Part shown: positions 44,406-53,079 of the stretch, piece by piece | How the letters are laid out: each line of letters begins with the position of its first letter | Position numbering within the stretch: the stretch's first letter is position 1 | Notes under the pieces: model-generated | Databases searched by the model: none | Seen by the model: only the letters and a program-made list of their open reading frames with translations | What the model was told of the DNA's origin: nothing | Translations under genes and position numbers: made by a program | NCBI RefSeq assembly: GCF_000717915.1 | Contig: NZ_JOCX01000015.1 | Span: forward strand, 186,001 to 250,000 | Length of the DNA stretch: 64,000 bases | Source: Streptomyces sp. NRRL S-244 | GTDB taxonomy: Bacteria > Actinomycetota > Actinomycetes > Streptomycetales > Streptomycetaceae | Reading direction: 5' to 3'

Positions 44406-44435
44406 AATAGGGAAGACCCAGAGAAGAGGTTCCCG

Positions 44436-45938
44436 ATGGACACCGATGTGATCGTCGTGGGCGCCGGGCCGACCGGCCTGATGCTCGCCTGCGAGCTCGC
44501 GCTGGCCGGCGTACGGACCCGGATCGTGGAGCGGCGGGACGCTCCGCAGCTGGATTCGCGCGCGCTGACCCTGCACCCGCGCAGTGTCGAGCTGATGGAC
44601 CAGCGCGGGCTGGCCGACCGGTTCCTCGCGCTCGGCCGGACCGTTCCCGGCTGCCACTTCGCCGGCCTCGGCACCCGGCTGGACTTCGCCGCCCTCGACA
44701 GCCGCCACGGGTACACCCTGTTCCTGGCCCAGGCCCGTACGGAGGCCCTGCTGGAGGAGCGGGCGCGCGAGCTCGGCGTGGAGATCCACCGCGGGCGCGA
44801 GACCACCGGGCTGCGCCAGGACCCGGACGGCGTGGACGTCGACGTGCACGGCCCGGGCGGAGCCCGGACCGTACGCGCCTCCTACGTGGTCGGCTGCGAC
44901 GGCGGGCGCAGCATCGTGCGGCACGAGGCCGGCATCGGCTTCCCCGGCACGGACGAGACGCTGACCGGGATCCTCGGCGACTTCGCGGTGGCCGACCTCG
45001 AGAGCCTCGGGCAGGCGCGCGCCGAGGGCGTACTGGCCGTCCCGCTGGAGGGGGGCCTGACCCGGTTCGTCCTGATCGACCCGGAGCGGATGCGGACGCC
45101 CGCCGCCGAGCCGGTCACCGTGGAGGAGTTCCGCGAGTCCCTGATCCGGATCTGCGGGAGCGACTGCGGGATCGGCCGGCCCCGGTGGCTGTCCCGGTTC
45201 GGCAACGCCACCCGGCTCGCCGAGCGCTACCGGTCCGGGCGCGTGCTGCTGGCGGGGGACGCGGCGCACATCCACTTCCCCGCGGCCGGCCAGGGGCTCA
45301 ACACCGGGCTCCAGGACGCGATGAACCTGGGCTGGAAGCTGGCCGCCGAGATCCACGGGTGGGCGCCGTCGGGGCTGCTCGACACGTACCACGGGGAGCG
45401 GCACCCGGTGGGCGTGGCCGTCACCGAGAACACCGAGGTCCAGACCCTGCTGGCGGAGCTGACGCTGGTCCCCTCGTACCAGCGGCCCGCCGCGGCCCTG
45501 CGCAGACTGCTCGACGAACTGCTCGGCATCGAGGAGGTCAACCGCCGGCTCGCCGGGCTGGTCTCCGCGCTCGGCATCGGATACCCGGCCACCGGCCCCG
45601 GCGCCGATCCCCTGGTGGGCACGCGGATGCCGGACATCCCGCTGGGCATCGCCGGTTCCCCCGCTTCCCGGGTGTACGAGCTGCTCCACGAGGGCCGCTT
45701 CGTCCTGCTGAACCTCGCGCAGGAGCGGGGCTTCGACACCGGGGAGGGATGGGCCGACCGGGTCACCTCGGTCACCTCGGTCACCTCGGACGGCGCCCGC
45801 CACGCCCGCCTCGACGGGGTGGCCGAGGTCCTCGTCCGCCCCGACGGGCACATCGCCTGGGCCACCCGGACCGCCTGCTCCGCGGCCCGCCGGACCGAGC
45901 GGTACGAGGCCCTCACGGCCTGGGCCGGCCGGCCGTAG
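44436..45938 (+). CDS. FAD-dependent monooxygenase, rifampicin-monooxygenase-like
   Basis: The 500-residue class A flavin monooxygenase has the FAD motif VGAGPTGLMLACELA, the DG motif VVGCDGGRSIVRHEA and the GD motif LLAGDAAHIHFPAAGQGLN. A C-terminal thioredoxin-like domain (about residues 385-500) is also present. Layout and many segments (PRWLSRFGNATRLAERYRSG, GWAPSGLLDTYHGERHPVG) resemble Rox-type enzymes that hydroxylate rifampicin and also polyketide hydroxylases. Substrate is inferred only. A VTSVTSVTS repeat (9-base unit times three) occurs near residue 447. Under TetR control, it fits an inducible drug-inactivating enzyme. Confidence 0.93.
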   Translation: MDTDVIVVGAGPTGLMLACELALAGVRTRIVERRDAPQLDSRALTLHPRSVELMDQRGLADRFLALGRTVPGCHFAGLGTRLDFAALDSRHGYTLFLAQARTEALLEERARELGVEIHRGRETTGLRQDPDGVDVDVHGPGGARTVRASYVVGCDGGRSIVRHEAGIGFPGTDETLTGILGDFAVADLESLGQARAEGVLAVPLEGGLTRFVLIDPERMRTPAAEPVTVEEFRESLIRICGSDCGIGRPRWLSRFGNATRLAERYRSGRVLLAGDAAHIHFPAAGQGLNTGLQDAMNLGWKLAAEIHGWAPSGLLDTYHGERHPVGVAVTENTEVQTLLAELTLVPSYQRPAAALRRLLDELLGIEEVNRRLAGLVSALGIGYPATGPGADPLVGTRMPDIPLGIAGSPASRVYELLHEGRFVLLNLAQERGFDTGEGWADRVTSVTSVTSDGARHARLDGVAEVLVRPDGHIAWATRTACSAARRTERYEALTAWAGRP

Positions 45939-45957
45939 GACGAGCCGCCAGGGGGTG

Positions 45958-47682
45958 TCAGGCCCGCTTGCCCTGCAAGAAGCGGTGCAAGCGGGTCCAC
46001 GGCCAGGTGTTGATGACGTCGTCCTTGGTGAGCCAGCCGCGCTGCGCCGTGCCCACCCCGTAGCGCAGGTACGGCAGGTGCGTCGTGGCGTGCGCGTCCG
46101 AGTTCACCGCGAACTTCACCCCGTGGCGCCTGGCCCGCAGGATGTCCTCGTCGCCGAGGTCGAGCCGCTCCGGATGCGCGTTGATCTCCAGGGCGGTCCC
46201 CGTCCGCGCACAGGCCTCGAACACGGCGTCGAAGTCGGCGTCCACACCCGGACGCCGGCCGATCCGCCGGGTGGTGGGGTGGCCGATGACGCGGACGTAC
46301 GGGTTCTCGCAGGCCCGGATGAAGCGCCGGGTCATCGCGGCCCGGCTCTGGCCGAAGTGGGAGTGCACGGAGGCCACGCACAGGTCGAAGCCGGCCAGGA
46401 AGGAGTCGGGCCAGTCCAGGCCGCCGTCCGGGCCGATGTTGAGTTCGGTGCCGTGCAGCAGCCGCATCCCGCGCACCGTGCGGTCCAGCGCCCGTACCCG
46501 CTCGCGCTGCGCCAGGATCTTCTCCTCGGTCATGCGCTGCATGGCGAGGTCCGGCGCGTGGTCGGTGACCGCGTAGTACGCGTAGCCCCGGGCGGCAGCG
46601 GCGGCCACCATGTCCTCCAGGGAGGCGAGGCCGTCGGTGAGGTCGGTGTGGGTGTGCAGATCGCCCCGGATGTCGTCCTCCGCCACGAGGGCGGGCAGTT
46701 CACCCCGCAGTCCGGCCGCGACCTCCCCTCGGTCCTCGCGCAGCGTCGGCGGGATCCAGGGCAGGCCGAGCCGGGCGTAGACCTCCTCCTCCGTCTCCGA
46801 GGCGAGGCTCTTGCCGCTCTCCGCGTCGAACAGCCCGTACTCGGAGAGCTTGAGCCCCTGGCGCACCGCCAGGGCGCGGGTGCGGATGTTGTGCGCCTTG
46901 GATCCGGTGAAGTACTGGAGGCCGGCTCCCCAGGAGGCGGGCGGCAGGACGCGCAGGTCGACCTGGAGGCCGGCCTCCGTGCGGACGGAGGTCTTCTTCG
47001 CGCCGTGCGCGATGACGTCGGCCACGAACGGGAGCTCGGCGAGGGCCGTCATGAACGGCGCGGACGTGTCGGCCGCCACCAGGATGTCGATGTCGCCGAT
47101 GGTCTCGCGCATCCGGCGCAGCGAGCCCGCGTACGTGCATCGGACGCACCCCGGGATCCGCTCCATCTCGGCGACGATCTGCTCGGCGATGTCCATCGCG
47201 GCACCGAGCAGGATGCGGCCGTCGGCGTTCCGGAGTACGGAAATCCCGTGCAGGATGTTCTGCTCGGTCTGCTCGCCGAAGCCCTTCAGGTCGCGCAGCT
47301 TCTCCTTGCGGATGGCGTCCTCCAGCTGCTTGACGGAGGAGACGCCCAGCTCCTCGTACAGGACGAGGGCCTTGCGGGGTCCGAGCCCCGGGATGGCGGT
47401 CAGGGCCCGCACCCCGGCCGGGACGGCGGCCCTGCGCGCCTCGATGTCCGGGACGTGCCCGGTGCTCAGGTACTCGACGACCTTCTCGGCGATCGACTTG
47501 CCCACGTTCGGTATCTCCCGCAGGCCCTTGACGTCGAGCCCGGCGACGTCGGCCGGGTGGCCGCCGATGGCGCGGGCGGCCTTCTCGTACGCGCGCGCCT
47601 TGAAGGCGTCGCCGCCGCTGATCGAGATCAGGTCGGCGTACTCCTGCAGCAGTGCCTCGACCTTCTCGTTGGCCCTGGCCAT
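45958..47682 (-). CDS. polX: PolX, family X DNA polymerase with PHP domain
   Basis: The 574-residue protein has helix-hairpin-helix motifs (LREIPNVGKSIAEKVVEYLS, ALTAIPGLGPRKALVLYEEL). The polymerase core keeps catalytic Asp in GDIDILVA and VDLRV. The PHP exonuclease domain keeps metal ligands in GDLHTHTDLTDG, VTDHAPD, GTELNI, SVHSHF, IGHP and NSDAHAT. It fills gaps in repair of DNA. All visible catalytic residues are present. The ATG at 47682 is typical of the family, although its GGAGG site is only one base away, so a different start is possible. Confidence 0.93.
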   Translation of the reverse strand: MARANEKVEALLQEYADLISISGGDAFKARAYEKAARAIGGHPADVAGLDVKGLREIPNVGKSIAEKVVEYLSTGHVPDIEARRAAVPAGVRALTAIPGLGPRKALVLYEELGVSSVKQLEDAIRKEKLRDLKGFGEQTEQNILHGISVLRNADGRILLGAAMDIAEQIVAEMERIPGCVRCTYAGSLRRMRETIGDIDILVAADTSAPFMTALAELPFVADVIAHGAKKTSVRTEAGLQVDLRVLPPASWGAGLQYFTGSKAHNIRTRALAVRQGLKLSEYGLFDAESGKSLASETEEEVYARLGLPWIPPTLREDRGEVAAGLRGELPALVAEDDIRGDLHTHTDLTDGLASLEDMVAAAAARGYAYYAVTDHAPDLAMQRMTEEKILAQRERVRALDRTVRGMRLLHGTELNIGPDGGLDWPDSFLAGFDLCVASVHSHFGQSRAAMTRRFIRACENPYVRVIGHPTTRRIGRRPGVDADFDAVFEACARTGTALEINAHPERLDLGDEDILRARRHGVKFAVNSDAHATTHLPYLRYGVGTAQRGWLTKDDVINTWPWTRLHRFLQGKRA

Positions 47683-47830
47683 GCCTCCAGGGTGCCCCTT
47701 GTACCGGCGCCCGGCTCGGGCACTGCCCCAGAGAAGGTGAGGATTGTTCACTTTCCATTGACAGGGCGGGCGCCGCGGGCCAACAGTGTGCCGTCAGCGC
47801 CCGCGCACGCCTCGACCGAAGTGAGCCCGT

Positions 47831-49204
47831 ATGACAGCGTCCGTACCCGCGTTCCCCGCCGGTTTCCTCTGGGGCGTCTCCGCCTCGGCGTTCCAGATCG
47901 AGGGCTCGCCCACCGCCGACGGCCGGGGTCCCTCCTCCTGGGACGCGTTCACCAAGGAGCCCGGGCGCATCAAGGACGGCTCGCACGCGGACGTGGCCAC
48001 CGACCACTACCGCCGCTACCGCGAGGACGTCGCCCTGATGGCCGGACTCGGCGTGGGGGCCTACCGGTTCTCGGTGTCCTGGTCCCGGGTCCTCCCGGAC
48101 GGCCACGGGCAGGTCAACGGCAAGGGGCTGGACTTCTACGACCGCCTGGTCGACGCGCTGTGCACGGCCGGCATCGCCCCGGTGCCCACGCTGTTCCACT
48201 GGGACACCCCGCTCGCGCTGGAGGAGAAGGGCGGCTGGCTCAACCGCGACACCGCCGAGCGGTTCGCGGCGTACGCCTCGGTGGTCGCGGACCGGCTCGC
48301 CGACCGCGTCCCGATGTGGATCACCATCAACGAGCCGGCCGAGGTCACCCTCCTGGGGTACGGCCTCGGCGAGCACGCCCCCGGCCGCGGCCTCGTCTTC
48401 GACGCCCTGCCCGCGGCCCACCACCAGTTGCTCGCCCACGGCCTGGGCGTGCAGGCGCTGCGGGCAGCGGGCGCCCGCCGGATCGGGATCGCCGCCTCGC
48501 ACAGCCCGGTGTGGCCGGCCGGCGACGGCGAGGAGGACCGCGGCGCCGCCGAGCTGTACGACCTGCTCACGAACCGGCTCTTCGCCGACCCCGTCCTGAC
48601 CGGCGCCTATCCCGACGAAGGCCTGGCCTCGCTGCTGCCCGGACCGGTGGCCGAGGACCTGAAGACGATCTCGGCCCCGCTGGACTGGTACGGGATCAAC
48701 TACTACAACCCGATGCTCGTCGGCGCCCCGCAACCGGCCGCCGCCGCCACCGGGTTCGGCGGCATCGAGATCCCCGCCGGCCTCCCCTTCTCGTTCCGGC
48801 CGGTCGAGGGGTACCCGCAGACCGACTTCGGCTGGCCGGTGGTCCCGGACGGACTGCGCGAGCTGCTCGTCTCCCTGCGCGAGCGCTACGGCGACCGCCT
48901 GCCCCCGCTGTACATCACCGAGAACGGCTGCTCGTACGCGGACGACCCCGATCCGGTGACGGGGCGGATCGCCGACGCCCGCCGGATCGCGTACCACGAG
49001 GGCCATCTGGCCGCCCTGCACGAGGCGATGGCGCAGGGGGTCGACGTCCGCGGCTACTTCATCTGGTCGATCCTCGACAACTTCGAGTGGGCGGAGGGGT
49101 TCCGGCAGCGGTTCGGGCTGGTCCACGTGGACTACGAGACGCTGGAGCGGACCCCGAAGGAGTCGTACGCCTGGTACCGCGACGTGATCAAGGGCGGCAG
49201 ATGA
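47831..49204 (+). CDS. GH1 family beta-glucosidase
   Basis: The 457-residue protein is complete for glycoside hydrolase family 1: FLWGVSASAFQIEG at the start, acid/base Glu168 in TINEP, and nucleophile Glu364 in ITENGCSYADD. YFIWSILDNFEWAEGFRQRF comes near the end. There is no signal peptide, so it acts in the cytoplasm on imported beta-glucosides. The stop overlaps the start of a transporter gene (ATGA), so import and hydrolysis are coupled. A consensus -35 TTGACA (47758-47763) lies in the divergent space without a good -10. Confidence 0.95.
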   Translation: MTASVPAFPAGFLWGVSASAFQIEGSPTADGRGPSSWDAFTKEPGRIKDGSHADVATDHYRRYREDVALMAGLGVGAYRFSVSWSRVLPDGHGQVNGKGLDFYDRLVDALCTAGIAPVPTLFHWDTPLALEEKGGWLNRDTAERFAAYASVVADRLADRVPMWITINEPAEVTLLGYGLGEHAPGRGLVFDALPAAHHQLLAHGLGVQALRAAGARRIGIAASHSPVWPAGDGEEDRGAAELYDLLTNRLFADPVLTGAYPDEGLASLLPGPVAEDLKTISAPLDWYGINYYNPMLVGAPQPAAAATGFGGIEIPAGLPFSFRPVEGYPQTDFGWPVVPDGLRELLVSLRERYGDRLPPLYITENGCSYADDPDPVTGRIADARRIAYHEGHLAALHEAMAQGVDVRGYFIWSILDNFEWAEGFRQRFGLVHVDYETLERTPKESYAWYRDVIKGGR

Positions 49205-50457
49205 CCGTCGGAGGGACGGCGGCGAAGACCGCCGGCCCGGCCGATCCGGCGGGCCCGGCCGGCGGGCGGTGGGTGAGCGCGCTGTCCCTCGCCAACCTCG
49301 GGGTCTGGGTCGGCTGGTTCGGCCCGCTCCAACTGCTCCTGGCCCGCCAGGCGGAGCAGCTCGCCCCGGACCACAAGGCGGCCACGCTCGCCCTGGTGAC
49401 GGGGGTGGGGGCGGCCGTCTCGATGGTCGCCAACCCGGTCTTCGGGGCCCTGTCGGACCGTACGACGGCCTCGGTGGGCCGGCGGATCCCCTGGGTGGTG
49501 GCGGGGGTCCTGGGCGGGGCGGCCGGACTGCTCGTCCTCGCGCGGGCTTCGAGCGTCGCCGTGGTGATCGCGGGCTGGTGCCTGGTCCAACTGGCCCTCA
49601 ACGCGGCCTTCGCCGCGCTCACCGCCGCCGTGCCCGACCAGGTACCGCGGCGTCAGCGCGGGCTGGTCGGCGGCTGGCTCGGGGTTTCGCAGGTCGGCGG
49701 CATCCTGGCCGGCACCGCGCTGGCCACGGTGGCGGGCGGCATCGCCGCCGGGTACCTCGCGTGCGCGGCCTTCTCGGTGCTCGCGGCCGTCCCGTACGTG
49801 GTGATGCGGCGCGACGCGCGGCTGCGGCCCGAAGCCCGGCCCGCGTTCCGGTGGCGGAGCTTCCTCACCGGCTTCTGGATCGACCCGAGGCGCCATCCCG
49901 ACTTCGGCTGGGCCTGGTTGACGCGCTTCCTGATGAACCTGTCGTACTCCGTCAGCACGATGTACCTGCTGTACTACCTGACCGACGCGGTGCACTACGA
50001 GGGCGACGCCGACACCGGCGTCCTGATCCTGACGGCGCTCAACGCGCTCACCCTGCTGGCCACGGTGGTGGTCGGCGGTGTCCGCTCGGACCGCACGGGC
50101 CGCCGGAAGGTCTACGTCATCGGGGCGGGGCTGGTCATCTCGGCGGCCACCCTGCTGCTCGCCGTCTGGCAGACCTGGACCGGGGCGGTCGTCGCCTCGC
50201 TGGTCCTCGGGGTCGGCTTCGGCGTCTACACGTCGGTGGACTTCGCCCTGCTGACGGACGTGCTGCCGACGGCGCAGGACCGGGGCCGGGACCTCGGCGT
50301 CATCAACATAGCCAACGCGCTGCCCCAGGTGCTGGCTCCGGTGATCGCCGCGCCGGTCGTCACGCACTTCGGCGGGTACACCGCGCTGTACGCGCTCGCG
50401 GGCGCTCTGGCCGTGGCGGGATCGGTACTGGTCCGCCGCATCCGCGGGGTCCCGTGA
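49201..50457 (+). CDS. MFS transporter, sugar-type, coupled to the beta-glucosidase
   Basis: The 418-residue protein has about twelve helices and MFS loop motifs: PVFGALSDRTTASVGRRIPW between helices 2 and 3, and VGGVRSDRTGRRKVYVIGAG in the second half. It resembles the sugar-cation symporter type more than drug exporters. ATG 49201 overlaps the glucosidase stop. It probably brings in the glucoside that the enzyme hydrolyses. A hairpin ends the pair. Confidence 0.9.
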   Translation: MTVGGTAAKTAGPADPAGPAGGRWVSALSLANLGVWVGWFGPLQLLLARQAEQLAPDHKAATLALVTGVGAAVSMVANPVFGALSDRTTASVGRRIPWVVAGVLGGAAGLLVLARASSVAVVIAGWCLVQLALNAAFAALTAAVPDQVPRRQRGLVGGWLGVSQVGGILAGTALATVAGGIAAGYLACAAFSVLAAVPYVVMRRDARLRPEARPAFRWRSFLTGFWIDPRRHPDFGWAWLTRFLMNLSYSVSTMYLLYYLTDAVHYEGDADTGVLILTALNALTLLATVVVGGVRSDRTGRRKVYVIGAGLVISAATLLLAVWQTWTGAVVASLVLGVGFGVYTSVDFALLTDVLPTAQDRGRDLGVINIANALPQVLAPVIAAPVVTHFGGYTALYALAGALAVAGSVLVRRIRGVP

Positions 50458-50469
50458 GGAACCGGGCGC

Positions 50470-50508
50470 GCCCGCGGTGTCGCCGGACGGACCGGTGACA
50501 CCGCGGGC
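50470..50508. terminator. Hairpin after the glucosidase/transporter pair
   Basis: GCCCGCGGTGTC (50470-50481) and GACACCGCGGGC (50497-50508) are exact inverted 12-base arms with a 15-base loop. It lies between the convergent transporter and chaplin genes. Confidence 0.75.
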
Positions 50509-50516
50509 ACGGTGGA

Positions 50517-50750
50517 TCAGGAGTTGACGCAGACGTTGCCGGCGGCCGGGTTCAGCAGGCCGATGAGGTTGATGCTGTTGCCGCAGGCGTTGAGCTGGAG
50601 GTGGATCGGGATCTGGACCACGTTGCCCGAGAGGAAGCCGGGCGAGCCGATGGCGTAGCCCTCGGCCGTGGCGTCGGCGGAGGCGCTGCCGATCCCGCCG
50701 AGCGTCGCACCGAGCAGACAGGCCGCAACGGCCAGGGTACGGAGCTTCAT
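50517..50750 (-). CDS. Short chaplin
   Basis: The 77-residue protein has a signal peptide (cleavage near ASA, residue 25) and one chaplin domain (GSPGFLSGNVVQIPIHLQLN, ACGNSINLIGLLNPAAGNVC). It carries the two conserved Cys and no sortase signal, so it is of the short type. Chaplins assemble into amyloid-like films on aerial hyphae and spores, which fixes the source as a sporulating actinomycete. The ATG has GGGAG nine bases upstream. It diverges from the small peptide / ABC exporter genes. Confidence 0.92.
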   Translation of the reverse strand: MKLRTLAVAACLLGATLGGIGSASADATAEGYAIGSPGFLSGNVVQIPIHLQLNACGNSINLIGLLNPAAGNVCVNS

Positions 50751-50995
50751 GATGTGGGTCTCCCATCGCATGAGGGTGTGCGGGGGCCATCCCATACCAG
50801 CCCGGCCCGAACCCGGCCGATTCACCCGGTCGTGGGCCCCGTCCGCGGCGCGCGACCGCCGATCGGAAGACGTTCCGGAGACGTCCCACGGGATTCCCGA
50901 AGGTGAATTTTTCCGGAAAGGGCAATCTCCCGAGCCCTCTGGAGCGTATGCCCCTGTGGAAGCCTCTCCAGGAGACAACTCATGGAGGAAAACTC

Positions 50996-51154
50996 ATGGC
51001 GATCTTCACCCACCTCGTTCCCGCAAAGCACCGCCGTCGCGGCAAGAAGGACATGACCTCGGGACGTGACGACAACGCCGGCAGGCGCCGTCACCGTCGC
51101 CGCCACTGCACCAACGACAACGGCCACCACGGCCACCATGGCAACAACTGGTAA
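50996..51154 (+). CDS. 52-residue basic, His-rich peptide upstream of an ABC exporter
   Basis: A small gene starts at ATG 50996 with GGAGG seven bases upstream and stops five bases before the exporter ATG. The peptide begins MAIFTHLVPAKHRRRGKKDM and has a central Arg/His run, a single Cys (HRRRHCTNDNG) and an HHGHHGNNW end. Too few hydrophobic residues are present for a signal peptide. Spacing says it is translated with the exporter. It could be an exported peptide, a precursor, or a metal-binding partner. No family recognised. Confidence 0.65.
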   Translation: MAIFTHLVPAKHRRRGKKDMTSGRDDNAGRRRHRRRHCTNDNGHHGHHGNNW

Positions 51155-51159
51155 GCACC

Positions 51160-53079
51160 ATGGGACGGGTCGCGCGGCACGTACTGCGGCGGCTGCTGTC
51201 GGTGGCAGAAGACCCCGACGCGGTCGTCGCCGCCGCGCCCCCCGTCACTCCGCGCGAGGCGTTCCGCCGGTTCTGGCCCTACACCCGGGGCGGCCGCCGC
51301 TGGCTGGTCCCGATCCTGATCTTCAGCATGGTCGGCCCGCTCCTCGACGCGGCCGAGATCTGGCTCTTCAAGATCGTGGTGGACGAGGTCCTCGTTCCGC
51401 GCGATCTGGGCCCGTTCCTCTGGATCGCCCTCGCCTACCTGGGGCTCGTCCTCGCTTCGGGCATTCTCGAGTTCGCCGACGACGTGCTGTCCACGTGGGT
51501 CGGCGAACGCTTTCTGCTGGCCCTGCGGTCGGACGTCTACCGGCACGTCCAGGGACTCTCCCTCGGGTTCTTCGAGCGGCGGCGGCTGGGTGACGTACTG
51601 TCACGCATCACCGGCGACGTCGACGCGATCGAGACGTTCCTGCTCTCGGGCGTGGCCAACGCCCTTTACTACGTGGTCCAGTTGGGCGTCTTCCTCGGCC
51701 TGCTCTTCTACCTGAGCTGGGACCTGACCCTGCTCGCGCTCGTGATCGTGCCGCTCTTCTGGGGCGCGGCCCGGCGCTTCTCCCGGCTGATCAAGGCCGC
51801 CTCGCGAGAGCGGCGGCGGCGCAGCGGCTCGATCAGCGCGATAGCCGAGGAGTCGCTCGGCAACATCGCGCTGGTGCAGGCGTACAACCGGCAGGGGACG
51901 GAGGAGAGCCGGTTCGCCCGCGAGAGCGTGGGCCGCTTCCACGCGGCGATGGTCTCGGCCCGTATCCGCTCCGTGTACGGCCCGATCGTCGAGGTGATCG
52001 AACTGGCCGGCGTACTGGCCGTGATGGGCCTGGGTACGTGGAAACTGGCGCAGGGGCAGCTCACCCTGGGCGGGCTGCTGGTCTTCGTCGCCCTGCTGGG
52101 CCGGCTCTACAGCCCGATCCGCGACCTGTCCCAGCTCACGAACACCTTCTACGCGGCGTCCGCGTCGGCCGAGCGCATCATCGAGCTGCTCGACCAGCAC
52201 CCGCAGGTCGCCGAGGTCGAAGCCGCCCGTGCCCGGAGGATCGGGCTCGCCCGGGGCGATGTCGAGTTCCGCGGCGTCTCGTTCCGCTATCCGGGCACGG
52301 CGCGATGGGCTCTGCGCGAGGTGTCGTTCCGCGTACGGCCCGGTACGACGCTGGCGCTGGTCGGGGCGAGCGGCGCCGGCAAGTCCACGGTCGGGAAGCT
52401 GCAACTGCGCTTCTACGACCCTGACGAGGGGGCGGTCCTCCTCGACGGCACCGATCTGCGGGAGCTGCGGCTGGCCGAACTGCGCGAGAACGTCGCGGTG
52501 GTGCTCCAGGAGACGCTCGTCTTCCACGGCACGGTACGGGAGAACATCGCGTACGGGCGGCCCGGCGCGAGCGAGGCGGACATCGTCGCGGCGGCGCGCG
52601 CCGCCGACGCCGACGGGTTCATCCGGCTCCTCCCCGAGGGCTACGACACCGTCGTGGGCCAGCGGGGGCGGACGCTGTCCGGCGGGCAGGCGCAGCGCCT
52701 GGCGATCGCCCGCGCGATGGTCAGGGACGCGCCCGTACTGCTCCTGGACGAACCGACCACCGGTCTGGACGCCGAGTCGGCCCGCCGGATCATGGGACCG
52801 CTGCGCCGGCTGATGGCCGGGCGGACCACGGTCGTGATCTCCCACAACCTGCTGACCGTCCGCGACGCCACGACCACGGTGGTGCTGGACGGGGGCCGGG
52901 TCGCCGAGTGCGGTACGCACGAGGAACTGCTCGTACGGGGCGGTGTCTACGCCCGTCTGCACCGCATGAACGGCGGCGTGCCCGGCGTGAACGGCTCCGG
53001 ACCCGCCTCCGGTCCCGACTCCGGACCCGCCTCCGGACCCGCCTCCGGTCCCGCCTCCCCGCTGAAGGTCCTGTCATGA
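51160..53079 (+). CDS. ABC exporter with fused permease and ATPase (ABCB type)
   Basis: The 639-residue half-transporter has six helices in the first ~330 residues. The ATPase domain follows, with Walker A GASGAGKST, Q-loop VVLQETLVF, signature TLSGGQAQR, Walker B PVLLLDEPTTGLD and H-loop VVISHNL. It would work as a homodimer and pump a hydrophobic compound or peptide out. No peptidase C39 domain is present, so it does not itself cut a leader. The end is a GPAS repeat tail. The small peptide gene lies just upstream and the kinase start overlaps its stop (ATGA). Confidence 0.95.
   Translation: MGRVARHVLRRLLSVAEDPDAVVAAAPPVTPREAFRRFWPYTRGGRRWLVPILIFSMVGPLLDAAEIWLFKIVVDEVLVPRDLGPFLWIALAYLGLVLASGILEFADDVLSTWVGERFLLALRSDVYRHVQGLSLGFFERRRLGDVLSRITGDVDAIETFLLSGVANALYYVVQLGVFLGLLFYLSWDLTLLALVIVPLFWGAARRFSRLIKAASRERRRRSGSISAIAEESLGNIALVQAYNRQGTEESRFARESVGRFHAAMVSARIRSVYGPIVEVIELAGVLAVMGLGTWKLAQGQLTLGGLLVFVALLGRLYSPIRDLSQLTNTFYAASASAERIIELLDQHPQVAEVEAARARRIGLARGDVEFRGVSFRYPGTARWALREVSFRVRPGTTLALVGASGAGKSTVGKLQLRFYDPDEGAVLLDGTDLRELRLAELRENVAVVLQETLVFHGTVRENIAYGRPGASEADIVAAARAADADGFIRLLPEGYDTVVGQRGRTLSGGQAQRLAIARAMVRDAPVLLLDEPTTGLDAESARRIMGPLRRLMAGRTTVVISHNLLTVRDATTTVVLDGGRVAECGTHEELLVRGGVYARLHRMNGGVPGVNGSGPASGPDSGPASGPASGPASPLKVLS
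52996..53058 (+). repeat. 12-base tandem repeat in the exporter C-terminus
   Basis: Five copies of a TCCGGACCCGCC-type unit plus a part copy encode SGPA/SGPD repeats at the end of the exporter. The unit keeps the frame, so copy-number change would alter only tail length. The flexible tail has no known role. Confidence 0.8.

Noticed and set aside
47758..47786. Promoter for the beta-glucosidase gene
   Set aside because: The -35 TTGACA is perfect but the only spacing-compatible -10 (AACAGT) is poor, so I did not list it as a feature.
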